Assembly: GCA_026018925.1 (NCBI GenBank) | Contig: JAKSZU010000008.1 | Coordinates: 58,512,027 to 58,576,026 of the forward strand | DNA length: 64,000 bases | Reading direction: 5' to 3' | From: Tupaia tana | Taxonomy: Eukaryota > Chordata > Mammalia > Scandentia > Tupaiidae | Shown: positions 43,106 through 54,930 of the stretch, piece by piece | How positions within the stretch are numbered: the first letter of the stretch is position 1 | Layout: the number at the start of each line of letters is the position of its first letter | Notes under the pieces: model-generated | Databases searched by the model: none | Seen by the model: only the letters and a program-made list of their open reading frames with translations | Told to the model about the DNA's origin: nothing | Made by a program: the position numbers and the translations under genes

Positions 43106-43830
43106 TAGGAAGAACTAAGATAATGGGTAGATTTCCTAAACATTAATCTGCTGGTAACAATATCATGCTGAATCAGAAACAGTCTAGAAACCTCCTCTGG
43201 TTGGATTATAACCTCGATCACCTGCATCAGCATTGCTATCACCATCAACACCATCGACCCCCGGTCTATTCCTGCACGCCGGTACTGACCTGGCTCCATA
43301 GAGGGCATAGTTCCTTCTCTCAGGCTTTCCTCGTGGTGCTTTAAGCTGTTGGCTATTTATTCTCTCTTCCCTGTGAAATTACAGTAACTGTTTCCATAGC
43401 AACAGTAATTGTATCTCCATAGCTATGGAGAGGCAAGGTAAGCCTTTCCACAACGAAGAAAAGATATCCAAAGAAAACATTATGTAATAGTTTTCTTTTT
43501 GAAGAAAAAACTGAAACATAAATAATACAATGACAGCCATATTATTTCTACCAGGCTTTGTCAGTATTTCTGTACTCTGTGAAAGTCATATTATATACTC
43601 TAAAAACTTATGCGAAGGGCAGTGACAGCCCACGGTCTTCTGTAATGGTTCTATTTTGTTGATAACAGTCTTAAAAATATTTACTAATGAAAGCAGTATG
43701 GTATTTGACATATTTAAGAAAGTGACAAATTCAACAAGGAAATTTGAATTGAAATAAAAAGGCTGATAGATACATATATAGAAGTCATTTCTAATAATCT
43801 GTAATAGGTTTAAATATAATTACTATAATA
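43106..43830. other. Intronic sequence, nothing recognised
   Basis: CATAGCAACAGTAATTGTAT and CCATAGCTATGGAG near 43390-43430 form small inverted words. Nothing else supported. Confidence 0.4.
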
Positions 43831-44095
43831 AGGGGCCAACAGGTGGTGAAGTGGTTGTGGTGCTGGACTCCCACGTGGCTGACTGTGGTTCAAGTCTAGA
43901 CTTGGCGGCTTGGAACACACTGGGTATATGTGCTCATATGCTTAAAATCCTTAGAGGAGAATGGAGGAGAAGGGATTGCAGTATAGCCATCCCTCCTTGG
44001 GGGGGTGATTTCTCACTTTTCTCTCTCTGTGTCTCTGTGTGTCTCCAGCAAGTACACATACCCTATAGAAAAAAATCTCTCTCTTAAAAAAAATT
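43831..44095 (+). mobile_element. SINE-L, intermediate age
   Basis: The copy runs GGGGCCAACAGGTGGTGAAG to ACCCTATAGAAAAAAATCTC with an A-rich tail. Its head is SINE-S-like and its body is SINE-L. Confidence 0.85.
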
Positions 44096-44568
44096 CCCTA
44101 CAGCTCTGAATTATAATATACCAAATTTTGTCTATATCTTAAAGAAATGACTACATATTTTAAAACTTGAATTACTTTTCTCAGTGAGATAAGACAATGT
44201 TAACAATGTTTCATCGATTTGAAACTTCAGCTAAAAAATACTCAGGGATTTCTCAAGATTTCATAGTATTGTTAATAATAAAACAAAGATAAAATTTACT
44301 CTGTCTAATAAAGTGGTGATGCTTTCTTTGTAATAAGGATGTTTCTTTTTAAATTCATAGCAATGTTCCATTTAGTGCTGTTTTCTTCATTTCATTAGGA
44401 TGGATGGCAAATTTATATACCTTTTATGTGATGTCTTCACTTTCTTCAGAAAGAAGAAAGACCTCACAAGTTTATACCCAATATTTAGATTTTACATTGT
44501 CAGGCAATATGAAATGCTACCAGAAATTTTTCATAACAAATAATTATAAAGGTAAAATAAATTTAGGC
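44096..44568. other. Intronic sequence, nothing recognised
   Basis: No supported feature. Confidence 0.4.
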
Positions 44569-44569
44569 C

Positions 44570-44798
44570 TTGCTGCAGTGGAGTAGGAGGTAGTATGGCA
44601 TGCTGGAGGCTCAGAGAGGACTGCAGTTGAGATTTCAGGTCGATCTAAAACACTGCTGTGTCATACCCATATCCCTGACTACTGGAAAACTGTGGAGCTA
44701 TGGGTCAGGGTAGGGAGGACTGTGCTGTGATGAGGCCTGTCAAGGGTACCTCTGGCTCTTTCTCTCTCAACTTCTTTTTAAAAATAAAGTTAAATGTT
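44570..44798 (+). mobile_element. SINE-O, copy 4
   Basis: GGCCTTGCTGCAGTGGAGTA head and GGCCTGTCAAGGGTACCTCT, then GGCTCTTTCTCTCTC and an A-rich end. Same layout as the 5155 copy. Confidence 0.5.
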
Positions 44799-44887
44799 TA
44801 AAGGGGAACTCTTCAAATTAGTTACACACACAAAGAAGGAAAAATCATATCCTAGATGCCTAGATATAAGATAGTCTTCTACTTTTA

Positions 44888-45093
44888 TTAAAAGAATTAT
44901 TTTATTTAACTTTATTTATTTATTTATTCATTTATTTTTCATTTTAATTTGACCAGATAGGGACAGAGAGAGAGAGAGTGAGAGAGAGAGAGAGAGAGAA
45001 AGGAAGAAAGCAAGCCACCAGGTCTGGGACTTGAACTGCAGTTGGCCATGTGGGAGTCCAGTGCCCTTAACCACCAAGCCACCTACCTGCCCT
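44888..45093 (-). mobile_element. SINE-S, antisense
   Basis: AAGAATTATTTTATTTAAC to CCACCTACCTGCCCT. The 18-bp target-site duplication GATAGTCTTCTACTTTTA is perfect (44870-44887 and 45094-45111). Confidence 0.95.
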
Positions 45094-45111
45094 GATAGTC
45101 TTCTACTTTTA

Positions 45112-45468
45112 AATAATTATGTAAAGAAAAACACACACATGCACATATTGTTCTACACTGCTGACTATATAGGCACGGAATATAAGTAGCTGCATTGGCT
45201 GTTATTGCTGGACTGAAACTATCTGAGGAAAACGACTGCATTTATCTTTGTGCAATAAAATGTTGGCTCATTGTCCATCACTAAATCAACATTTGCTAAT
45301 TGTGTAACTGTAACAGACTGGTGTTGATAACAGTGTCTCCATAACCCATTTCTGTTTGGGCCTGCTTCTAAACTTGAAGGAAGATTTCGAAACTATAGAT
45401 AAGGAACTCTAATGATGGTGTCTCCCACATGGAAGCAAGAGGGAAACTAGGTTGGGCTAGAGTCTGGT
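45112..45468. other. Intronic sequence, possible L2 scrap
   Basis: TGCAATAAAATGTTGGCTCA and CACTAAATCAACATTTGC could be an L2 terminus. Weak. Confidence 0.3.
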
Positions 45469-45469
45469 A

Positions 45470-45850
45470 GGCTATTTGAGTTTTCTACTGTGTTGTAACA
45501 AATTACCACAAACTAGAGACTCAAAACGACCCATTGATTATCTTGTACTTCCTGGATGACAGAAGTCCAGCCTGGCTCAGCTACTTCTCTGCTTAGAGTC
45601 TCACAGGCCAAAATCAAAGTGTTAGTGGCTCTGGCATTCATCCTTCCCTGTGCATTTGTTGGCATGAATGAGCCTCTGCTGCCTAGAAGGACTCAGTTAT
45701 AATGCGTTAGGCCTATGGGGATAATCCAGGGACGTCTCCCGATTTAAACATCAGTACCTGGATTAGTGTTTGATTGAAAAACCACAGAATGGAGTCTTAG
45801 GGGACTATCTTTAGAATTATGTTTACCACAGAACCCCAGAAATAGTAGGC
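45470..45850 (-). mobile_element. MLT1-like MaLR LTR, antisense, incomplete
   Basis: GAGTTTTCTACTGTGTTGTA, ACAAATTACCACAAACTAG, AGGCCAAAATCAAAGTGTTA and GGGATAATCCAGGGACGTC follow a reversed MLT1 LTR. The distal end is eroded. Confidence 0.7.
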
Positions 45851-45926
45851 CATATTTAATGATATAGATTGTTTAATTTCATATTAGAATTTGGATTTTA
45901 TAAGCCTTATAAAGATTAAAGATTGT

Positions 45927-46207
45927 GGGACCAGCAGTTAGCGTAATGGCTATGTCGCTGGACTCCCACGTAGTCAACCGCGGTTCGAGTCCCAGACCCG
46001 GTGGCTTAAACTCACGCCAGGCGTGTGTGTGTGCGTGCCCAAGATCCCGAGAGGAGAATGGAGGAGAAGGGATTGCGGCGTGGCCATCCCCCCTGGGGGG
46101 TGATTTCTCGCTTTCTGTCTGTCTCTCTGTCTCTCTCTGTCTGTCTGGCGAGCGCACGCGCCCTATAGCAAAAAAAAAAAACCTCTCAAAAAAAAAAAAA
46201 AAAAAAG
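45927..46207 (+). mobile_element. SINE-L, very young candidate
   Basis: Full-length copy with exact A and B boxes (TTAGCGTAATGGC, GGTTCGAGTCC), dense CpGs (GGCGAGCGCACGCGCCCTAT), CCCCCCTGGGGGG and perfect duplication AAAGATTAAAGATTGT (45911-45926 and 46208-46223). Confidence 0.96.
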
Positions 46208-46223
46208 AAAGATTAAAGATTGT

Positions 46224-46423
46224 ACTTGACTGTTTCAACAAATCTCTACTATGCCTCAGGGAATTAAGTAAAAGATTATTCATCCAACCATATATTCTTT
46301 TTCTTTTCCAGATAAATGCCCTTTTGTATTTTAGTATATAGTGTTCTTTTCATACATACTACTGTACAAAATGAGTATTTGAATTCAAATATAGTTATAT
46401 TCTATTTTTGCAATTAACATTTT
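46224..46423. other. Short intronic gap
   Basis: No supported feature. Confidence 0.4.
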
Positions 46424-46580
46424 AAAAGGATTATTTATTTGTTTATTATTATTATTATTATTATTATTAATTTGACCTGAAAGAGAGAGAGACGGAAAGT
46501 TAGCCGCCAGGTTCAGGACTCAAACCATGGTCAGCCATGTGGGAATCCAGCGCTTTAACCATCACGCCACTTGCTGGCCC
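46424..46580 (-). mobile_element. SINE-S, antisense, with (ATT)n
   Basis: The AAATAAA tail has become an ATT trinucleotide run (about nine units). The head ends ACGCCACTTGCTGGCCCC. Confidence 0.88.
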
Positions 46581-46649
46581 CTTCACTTAGTATTTTATCA
46601 TGACTTCTTTGTTACTTATAAGTAACCCCTTTGGGATTAGATTTTTTGT

Positions 46650-46675
46650 GTGAGGTTTTTTTGTTTTGTTTTGCT

Positions 46676-46708
<33 letters not shown>

Positions 46709-46943
46709 CCTTTTTTTTTTTTTTTCTATAGGGTGCATGCGCTCTCCAGAGAGACAGAAAGCAAGAAATCACCCCCCCAGGGGGGGATGGCCATGCCACC
46801 ATCTTTTCTCCATTCTCCTATTGGGATCTTGGGCACGCACGCACACACACCCAGTGTGAGTTTAAGTCACCAGGTCCAGGACTCGAACTGCGGTCTACTA
46901 CATGGGAGTCCAGCAACATAGCCATTACGCTATCTGTTGGTCC
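46650..46943 (-). mobile_element. SINE-L, antisense, with a complex T/G tail
   Basis: The T tail is punctuated by TTTG units (TTTGTTTGTTTGTTTTG). The body begins TTCTATAGGGTGCATGCG and ends GCTATCTGTTGGTCC. Confidence 0.88.
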
Positions 46944-46949
46944 TAGGAT

Positions 46950-47845
46950 TATAATTTTATTAGTGTATAAAGTATGATATTTTATAGAATTACTATCATT
47001 CAGGTAACCATTCTTAACATTTAAGTTGTTGTCACATCTTTTCCTTTCCTATTTTAATGTTTTATTAGTTTTTTGTTTGTTTTTTATTTACATTTAGTCA
47101 CTGTACATCTTTGCACTGTACAACATGTTTTTTCTAGCATGGATACAGTGCCTATTAGTCAAGAAAAGACATCACCATATACATTATCATCAGCGGATAA
47201 TTTTTTATTTTTGCATTTATTAAATGTGTTATTTTCTCCCGATCCCCTTCTTCACTCCACTGTTACCTGTCCCTTATAACCTCCCCCATACTGTCTCTAC
47301 TGTCTACTATTACCCTTCCTGCTATTCTACCTTCCAATCTTTCAGTTTCTTCTACAGAGCATACACTTTCAGTATATACTGAATAGGCACATACAGTGCC
47401 TGTCTTTCATAGTCTGACTTGCTTTGCTTAATATTAAATCTTCTCTATTCATCCACTTTGTATCAAATGTCAAGGTCTCTTGGAGCCAGCAGGTGTCATG
47501 GAGGTTAAGGTGCTGGACTCCTGTATGGCCGACCATGGTCCATATTCCAGACCTGACAGCTTGCTTTCTCACTCTCTCTCTCTCTCTCTATCTCTGTCTC
47601 TCTCAGGTCAAATGAGTAAGAATAATAACACATAAAAAAATTAAATAATTCTTTTTTTTTAAAAAAGTCAGGGTCTCATTGTTTTTATGATTGAGTAGTA
47701 TTCCATAGAGTACATGTGCCACATTGTTTCAATCTGCCCATTTGTTTTTGGACATTTGGGTTGATTCTGTGTCTTAGCAATTATGAATAACGCTGCAATA
47801 AACATGAATGTGCAAATGCTTTTCCAACAGAGCAACTATACATTC
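46950..47845 (-). mobile_element. L1 3' end, antisense, split by SINE-S
   Basis: Reversed L1 words: TAGTCAAGAAAAGACATCAC, then on the far side GATTGAGTAGTATTCCATAG, GGACATTTGGGTTGATTCTG and GAATAACGCTGCAATAAACA. The SINE-S occupies 47480-47660. Confidence 0.85.
47480..47660 (+). mobile_element. SINE-S nested in L1
   Basis: GGAGCCAGCAGGTGTCATGG head, GACCTGACAGCTTGCTTTC, a (CT)n run, then AGGTCAAATGAGTAAG and AATTAAATAATTCTTTTTT. The L1 words TCAAGGTCTC and TCAGGGTCTC on either side are the target repeat. Confidence 0.9.
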
Positions 47846-48605
47846 TTAGAACAGAGTTATAAGAGGAGTGCACCACCAAGGTGAAAACAACAGCAGTTAC
47901 CAGAAAAATCAAGAACGAAGTTCCTAAATAGTCAGAGAAACTAGGCTCACAATGTGCCCCTCTGGGTAGAAATTCTACAACATTGTTCATTTGGGAAATT
48001 TTAGATTCTATTTTATTAAGGAGAATGAGAGTATCTTTGGAGTTGTTAAAGAATATGAAGATAAAGAGTAATTCTTGGACATTTACCTGAACTTACTGGC
48101 TTGAGGTTGAACTATCATCCTAATATGATCAGAGACAATGGCCTTTAGTTTTTTCCTCTATGCCCTTGGACACAGGAAGCTTCGGTATAATAACAGAACA
48201 ACTCAAACGAATAATCTATAAAATAGGTAAATAAATAAATGTCTCCTACTAATTAAGGACTAGAATCTTTTTGGTTATGTTTTTATTTTGGGACAACAAA
48301 ATGGGCATTTTAATAGTTTGGTAATAGTGTCTGTGCATGAAATATCAGTACAATGTGATAAAGAGTTTTCTATATCTATAAGCACCTGGTAATTAGTTTT
48401 TTATGGGCATATTTATTATTTTATTAAAGTGGGTTGTAAGAAAATATTTTCTGCTTTTACACTGAAAATATGTCTTCTTTGCTCTTAAAAAATGCATAGG
48501 ACAGTAGATTTTCACTTGACAGAATAAAATATGAGATATTTATGCACAATTTTGTGTAACAATCAATTACGTACTGCACAAAACTTTCTCCTGTAGAATT
48601 TGTGT
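47846..48605. other. Intronic sequence, nothing recognised
   Basis: No supported feature. Confidence 0.4.
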
Positions 48606-48610
48606 AATTC

Positions 48611-48792
48611 CTGGGACCAGCAGATGGTGTAGCAGTTACATCGCTGGACTCCCACGTAGTTGACTGTGGTTCAAGCTTGGGAGCTGGCAGCTTTAAACTC
48701 ATGCTGGATGCATGTTACGTGCATGCCCAAAATCTCAAGGGGGAATGGAGAAGGGATTGCAGTGTAGTCATCTCCCCTGTGGAAAAATTATT
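48611..48792 (+). mobile_element. SINE-L, 3' truncated
   Basis: It starts GGGACCAGCAGATGGTGTAG and has GGATGCATGTTACGTGCATG, but stops after TCATCTCCCCTGTGGAAAA, just at the C/G palindrome. The distal CT-rich half is missing. Confidence 0.82.
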
Positions 48793-48879
48793 TTCAAATT
48801 ATAAATCTCTGATGAATATATACCTATTATTTAATTGTAAAGATTATCTTGTTTTTCCAGGAAAACATGCATAAAAAAA

Positions 48880-50575
48880 TTAGCTTTTCTGTGTTTTAAC
48901 TTACAAAGCCAATATATGCTTTTATGTTTTTTTTTAAATCAAAATAATACAAACACCGATAATAGAAAGGTTGGCTCCTCGTGTTCATACCTCTACCATT
49001 CCGATCTCATCTCTCAGATAATGTCTGCCCTTGTTTTCTTGCATAATCAGCCAAACTTTATCTATGCATATTCCAATATATACTCTCCACAAGTTCCATT
49101 GCAATTGCTTTTCATTTTTCTGTTTAAAATGTATTTGAGGGACCAGCAGGTGGCATGGTGGTTAAAGCATTGGACTCCTACATGGTCGACCACAGTTCGA
49201 GTCCTGGACCTGGAGGCTTGATTTCTCACTTTCGCTTTCTCTCTCTCTGTGTTTCTCTCTCTGGTTAAATAAAAAAATAAGTAAAATTAAATAAATAATC
49301 TTAATTTAAAATATATACATATATATATTTGAAACCTTTGCATATTGGTACCATAGATCTATCTCATTTTGCAGGGAATTCTGTTGAATACTTTCCTATT
49401 GCGAAGATATAAAATAAAGGGCATTTGGCCTTTTTCTATAAAGTGCTACCATGAACATCCTTATATTGATCCTGGTGTATATATGATTTATCTGTGGGAT
49501 AATTTCTGCAAGTAGAATAACTGACTGAAGGAGCATCATTTTTAAATTTGACAGATACCGATTATCCTCTAAAAGTATTGTCTATTTACACTCTCTCTGA
49601 GAGAATATTTCAATTTATTTTGGGCCCATTCTTGGCCATGCTAGTGTTAATTTTTCTCCCCTCTCTGCTAATCTGGTACAGATTTTCACTCATTTCACTC
49701 AACAACCACTTATTGAGTGTGTCCTTTGATCATTTGCAAAGTTAAAAATACTTGCATGTGTTTGTCAGTTATTAACCATTTTTATTTTTTTGGTGAAGTA
49801 TGTGAAATATACCCATTCTCCTGGCTCTGTGTCATCTTTAGCAAAGCCTTTTCCTCTGTAATACTACAAAGAGTATATTTTGTTCTCATACATATGTAAA
49901 GTTTTTATGGGTTTGTATCTTTGATGCATCTGAGATTTCTTTTGTAAATGGTGAAAAGTAGAGATCTAAATTTACTTTTTCCACCTAGATGGTTAGTTGG
50001 ACTTAAGTAGTTGATTTGACAACACAAAATTTATACATACTAAGGATGACATTCTAGAGCACTAGATAAAAATTTTTGCTATTTCTGGATTTTCTGTTCC
50101 ACCAATTTTAGGAGTTAAGAGTATCACAATGTTTCAAATGCTATTTTAGCTTTGTAATTCATTTTCCTGATTGGTAAGGCAGTGCTATCCTCATTATTCA
50201 TCCTCAAAACTTTCTTGACTAATCTCTCATATCTTTTTACTTGGTAAACTATAGTTGTTGCATTAAAATTTAGACAACTTGAGGATAATTGGCATCTTTG
50301 TAATACTGATTCTTCCTATTTAGAATTATAGTATGTCTTTACACAGATTCAAGCCTTCTTTCATGTCCTTCATTTACATTTTATAATTTTCATCATGTAT
50401 CTTCTAGACATACTTGTTGATTTTATTTCTAAATATCATGCAACTTTTATTAATTTTGTAGATACTATTTTTCCTATTACGTATTCTGATTATTTTTAGT
50501 ACTTATGAAATTGTTCGTTTTAATGTTATTTCAAATACTGTAACAACATACCTTGTTTGTTTTAACTTAAATATT
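48880..50575 (-). mobile_element. Old L1 3' region, antisense, split by SINE-S
   Basis: Reversed L1: ACCATGAACATCCTTATATT, TTATCTGTGGGATAATTTCT, GCAAGTAGAATAACTGACTG, then ACAACTTGAGGATAATTGGC and TTGTAATACTGATTCTTCC. Many indels; older than the 34605 copy. The left boundary is uncertain. Confidence 0.65.
49138..49305 (+). mobile_element. SINE-S nested in L1
   Basis: GAGGGACCAGCAGGTGGCAT head, GGTTAAAGCATTGGACTCC, exact-type B box AGTTCGAGTCC, GACCTGGAGGCTTGATTTC, GGTTAAATAAAAAAATAAG tail. Confidence 0.9.
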
Positions 50576-50785
50576 ATTTCTTTCATGTGAGAGAGAGAAA
50601 GACAGGAACTCCTGACAGGGCCTTCATGCCACAGTCCCTACCAGCCTTACATCTAGCCAGTATCGCCAGTGTGCCCGGGAAGGCTTGGGCTGCAAACTGG
50701 GAGCCTTGCCGTATAGCCTTCCACAGCACCACCTGCTGCCTGTGCCTCTGGCTGGGCCAAGGCACGTTATTGAACTCTGATTCTA
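50576..50785 (-). mobile_element. SINE-O, copy 5
   Basis: On the - strand it starts GGCCCAGCCAGAGGCACAGG and ends GGCCCTGTCAGGAGTTCCTG then TCTTTCTCTCTCTC. This is the best-preserved copy of the shared 3' module. Confidence 0.55.
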
Positions 50786-51905
50786 ATACTTTTTTTTTCT
50801 CATTAATTCTACGGGTCTTTCCTTTGATTTTTCTAAACACACCATCCAAAAATAATAATGTTCTCTTTAACTCCAAGTGTTCTCTTTAGGTGCATCTTCT
50901 CAGATCTTATCACTGATTAATTGGAGCAATGACTTGAGACGCATTCAGAAATGTTATTGCATTTCTTCCCTGCTACTCCAGAAAATGGGTCAATATGACT
51001 CTGGCTGCTTTTTTAAAAAGAGAAGAAGCAGCAATATTTTGTTCTTCCCAGCTCCAAATCTGCATTATGTAAGTGATGCTATTAAGTAAGGAAGCAAACT
51101 TTAGCTTTCATTTTGTACTGCATCCTTTGTAGTTCTTTGAAGCATAAACTTTAATCTATGATTTATTGCTTTTTAAGGTCATTGCACTATTTAATGCATT
51201 TATGTGACATTGGGTTTTTTGCCAATCTAAGATCTATTTCTAGCTATCAATATTTTCAAAGGGATAAGAAAATAAAATTTTTAAATGTATTAGCAAAGTG
51301 ACAAAAACAAGGACAAATGTAATCGGAAGCAATATTTATTAAGGACTTTTATGTCTGGGAATTCTAATTCTTCTCATTTAAATGTGTGACTGATTAAAAA
51401 TGGGCAATAGGAAGCATCGTGGAAATAGAAAACAGTTTTTAACCTAAAACAGTATTTCCCAGAGTGTATTTTACAAAACAAGAAGTCTTTGGATACCAAC
51501 AAGCATTAAGCAGAAAAATGGGGTTTCATGGTCAAATAAGTATAGGAGGAAAATGTGGTTTAAACAGTTTCAATCTGTGTTTTCTTAAGTTTAAGACTTC
51601 ATACATTCCTTTGGATGTTTGTATGCTTTGTGACTTTCCAAAACAAAGACAAAACAGGTAGCTTTTTTCTTACTCATTTTGAACAAGTAACCTTTTATCT
51701 AGGAAACATATCTGGGATTTAATATTCTTTAAAATACTTTGGAAAGCATCTAACCATTCTCAAATTTAGATTGCAGTGTATGTTTTTAAGAAAATATACA
51801 GTTAGAAGTAGACACACAACTTTGCTCTGTTTAATTCGGCATTCTAAGACATTACTTGTTGTCGTTATAGGGTCATAGAGAGAATTAGACTTTTCACAAG
51901 TACAA
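50786..51905. other. Intronic sequence, nothing recognised
   Basis: 1.1 kb with no supported repeat or exon. Confidence 0.4.
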
Positions 51906-51911
51906 ATGCTG

Positions 51912-52150
51912 TGGCCAGCCCAGCTGTGGTGATGCAGGCAGTACAGGTGCTGCTGTGTCATACTAGAGGCAATTGGGAAGGCTCTGGGTCATATCCTTGG
52001 GCTACCTCAACACAGAGGGCACGTGTGGATGCACCTGCAATCTTGCCTGGCTACAGGGCTCAGGGGAGGATAGCAGCATGAAGACCCTGGTATGAGTCTT
52101 CATGGGTCTCAAGATAAATAAATAAGTAAATAGACATTTAAAAAAAAGAA
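51912..52150 (+). mobile_element. SINE-O, copy 6
   Basis: GGCCAGCCCAGCTGTGGTGA head, GGGTCATATCCTTGGGCTAC as a decayed B box, GAAGACCCTGGTATGAGTC, then AAATAAATAAGTAAAT tail. Confidence 0.5.
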
Positions 52151-52858
52151 TGTCATAATCAATTGACTGTAATTTCATGACATATTTCAAATTCAATCGA
52201 CTCTAGTCTTGAATTCAATAAAAGTGCTATCATTAAGGTAAGTTTTTCTAGGGAAAAATGATGCGTAAACATAACAGAAAAATTCCACAAATGTTATTGT
52301 AATCCTCAATATCATTTTTTTCTTAAAACCAATTTTATTTTTGAGAAAAACATTATTATTGCTTTTGAACCATAAGGGGAAAAATTATTTAAACAAATGT
52401 TTATTTGTTTACATAGCATCTTATTTATTCTTACAAGTTAATGATGGGTTTTATGCAACTGAAAATTGATACCTACCTTAAGGCAAATGTTACATGTAAT
52501 GTGAGGATGATAGAAAGTCCTTTTCTTAAAACTAGTCTTAACTGGTAGATTTTTTGCTTTTATGCTAGAGTCATTTAAGACGGTTTCCCTCATGAAAATT
52601 TTCTGCATAATTTGGAGAATGTTGTGTTTCAAAGTTATCATGTTTACTCTGAAAGAAAAATATTTTATTATTACTGAAGAAACTTTAAGTCCCACCAATT
52701 CTAAATAATATTTTAAGAATCTTTTCTTCGCACCTATTTGCTTGTTTTTATGTGATTGACACTATTCTATATATATTCCACATATTATGACGCAAACATA
52801 TCTTTATGCTGTCACAAGCATTTTTGCTGTAAAAAAAATTCTGTCATATAAATATATA
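52151..52858. other. Intronic sequence, nothing recognised
   Basis: No supported feature. Confidence 0.4.
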
Positions 52859-53607
52859 TAGTTTAAATGGCAGTTGTTTTTTTAAAATTATAGTATTTAT
52901 AAAAATATATCCTTTAACAAATGTATTGAAATATGATTTGTATTTCACATAATTCATGCATTCAAAGTGTGCTACATCTGCAACCATCTACACAATTTTA
53001 TCACATTTCCAACACCTCCAAAAGATACTCCTTACCCTTACCTGTCACCCTGCTGTCCTACCCGTATCTCCTTCCCTAACTTTGAGACCACTAATCTACT
53101 TTCTGTCTCTCTAGATTTCCCTACTCTGTGCTTTCATTCAAATGGAGACATAGAGTATATGGTACCTTGTGACTTGCTTCTTTCACTTAGCATAATGTTT
53201 TTAAGATTTATCTATATCATTGAATGTTTCAGTACTTCATTTCTTTTTATGACCAAATATTATTATGTTGTATAGTTATATTTTATTTATCTATTTTTCA
53301 TCAATGAATACTTTGGGATTTTTAATTATACCTTCAATGGCTATTCTGAATAATGTTGATATAAATATTCATGTACAGTGTTTGCGTGCATGTGCTTCAT
53401 TTCTCTTGGCTATATACCTATGAATGGGATTACCGAGTGATGTGGTAGGCATGTTTATTCATTTGAGGAACTGCCTCACTGTTTCCAATGTGGCTGCATT
53501 CTACATTTCCACCAGTGGCATATGAGGGTCCAGATTTCTTCACATGCTCTCCAATAATGGTTACCTGACTTTGATTCTAGCCATTGTAGTGATTGTAAAG
53601 TGGTATC

Positions 53608-53946
53608 TCATTGTGGTTTTGATTTGCATTTCCCTGATAACAATGTTAAGCATCTTTTCTTGTGCCTGTTAGTCATTTGTATACTTTTCTTGGAAAAATA
53701 CCTGTTTATTTCCTTTGCCCACTTTTTAATTAAGTGATATGTCTTTTCATTATTGAGCTTCAAGATTTCTTTATATATTCTGTTTATACATCCCTTATGA
53801 GATATATGATTTGTAAATATTTTCTTCTGATCTGAGGGTTGTTCCACTTTCTTGATGGTAGTTCTCTGAAGAAAAAAGGTTTTAATCTTGACAAAATCAA
53901 ATTTATCTATGCATATTGTCATTGCTACTTGTGCTTTTGTTAACAT
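53608..53946 (-). pseudogene. L1 ORF2 C-terminal remnant
   Basis: A 112-residue open stretch with ORF2p C-terminal landmarks (LIKKWAKEINRYF, IQMTNRHKKRC). ORF2p is the endonuclease/reverse transcriptase of L1. Only the region after the RT domain is seen, and it is out of frame with the rest of the element. Confidence 0.75.
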
Positions 53947-54299
53947 AGTGAAGAATCTTTTGCCAAATTCAAGGTCATAATTATATGCCTGTAGGTTTTC
54001 TTCTAAGGCTTGTATAGTTTCACATTAGAGCTTCATTTGATCCATTTTGAGTTAATTTTTATATATGGTATGCATTAAAGAGTGGATTTCATTTTTTTTT
54101 TCCATGTGGTTATCCAGTTATATCAGCACCATTTGTTGAAAAAGACTATTTCCCTGTTGAATGGTCTTGGCACTCATGTAAAAAAAATCAGTTGACCATA
54201 GATTTCTGAAATTTCAATTCTTTTTAATTCCATTGATTTAGTTGTCTGTCTCTACACCCATATCAGTTATTGTTAATGTAGCTTTGGAATAAGTTGGTG

Positions 54300-54546
54300 T
54301 GTGTGTGTGTATTTTGAGATTTTTGCTATATGGCATGTGTGCTAGTTAGAGAGACAGAAAGTGAGAAATCACCCTCCACAGGGTATGGCCACAACACAAT
54401 CCCTTCTCCTCCATTCTCTTTTCAGGAGTTTGGGCATGCACATACATGTGCCTGGTGTGAATATTAAGCCACTGGGTCTGGGACTCGAACTGCAGTCAAC
54501 TATGTAGCAGTCTAGAAACATAACCATGATGCCATCTGCTCATCCC
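54300..54546 (-). mobile_element. SINE-L nested in L1
   Basis: A (GT)n then TTTTGCTATATGGCATGTG; ends GATGCCATCTGCTCATCCC. B-box strand reads GGACTCGAACTGCAG inverted. The surrounding L1 is collinear on both sides. Confidence 0.88.
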
Positions 54547-54930
54547 GTGTAATCAGTTTTGAAACCAAGAAGTGTGAATCTTCCTATTTGGTTCTCCTTT
54601 CTCAGGATTAGTTTGACTATTCTGGGGCCCTTGCAATGTCATATACATTTTAGAATCAGCTTGTCATTTTCTACGAAGAAGTTAACAGGAGTTCTGAAAG
54701 ATATTACATTGAATATATAAATTGGTTTGGGGAGGAATACCATTTTAATAATATGTATTCTAGCCCATGAATATGGGATATTTTTCATTTATTTAGATCT
54801 TTCATTTCTTTCAGCAATGTTTTCTAGTTTTTGGAGAACAGATTTGCAATTTTGTTAAATTACTCATAAGTATTTCTTGAATAATTGTCTTTTAGAATTT
54901 TTACCAGTTTTATTGGAGCAGGTCAGCATA

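Larger units (their letters stand above)
52860..54930 (-). mobile_element. L1 3' end with ORF2 remnant, antisense, split by SINE-L
   Basis: This is the longest L1 here. Reversed 3' UTR words (GAGGAACTGCCTCACTGTTT, TCATTGTGGTTTTGATTTGC) lead into the end of ORF2. A minus-strand frame at 53608-53946 preserves residues such as KKWAKEINRYF and IQMTNRHKKRC, the ORF2 protein C-terminal region. The element continues after the nested SINE (TTAGTTTGACTATTCTGG, GATATTACATTGAATATATA). The frame is broken and cannot support retrotransposition. Confidence 0.9.

Noticed and set aside
45940-46000. Functional tRNA gene (exact A and B boxes)
   Set aside because: The boxes belong to the head of a SINE with target duplications and an A tail; no cloverleaf with a paired acceptor stem and anticodon loop is present.
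50583-50889. Overlapping roughly 100-residue frames on both strands as genes
   Set aside because: They cover a SINE-O copy and have no splice context or recognised homology.
53608-53946. Intact L1 able to move
   Set aside because: Only the 3' part remains, broken by indels and a SINE insertion.
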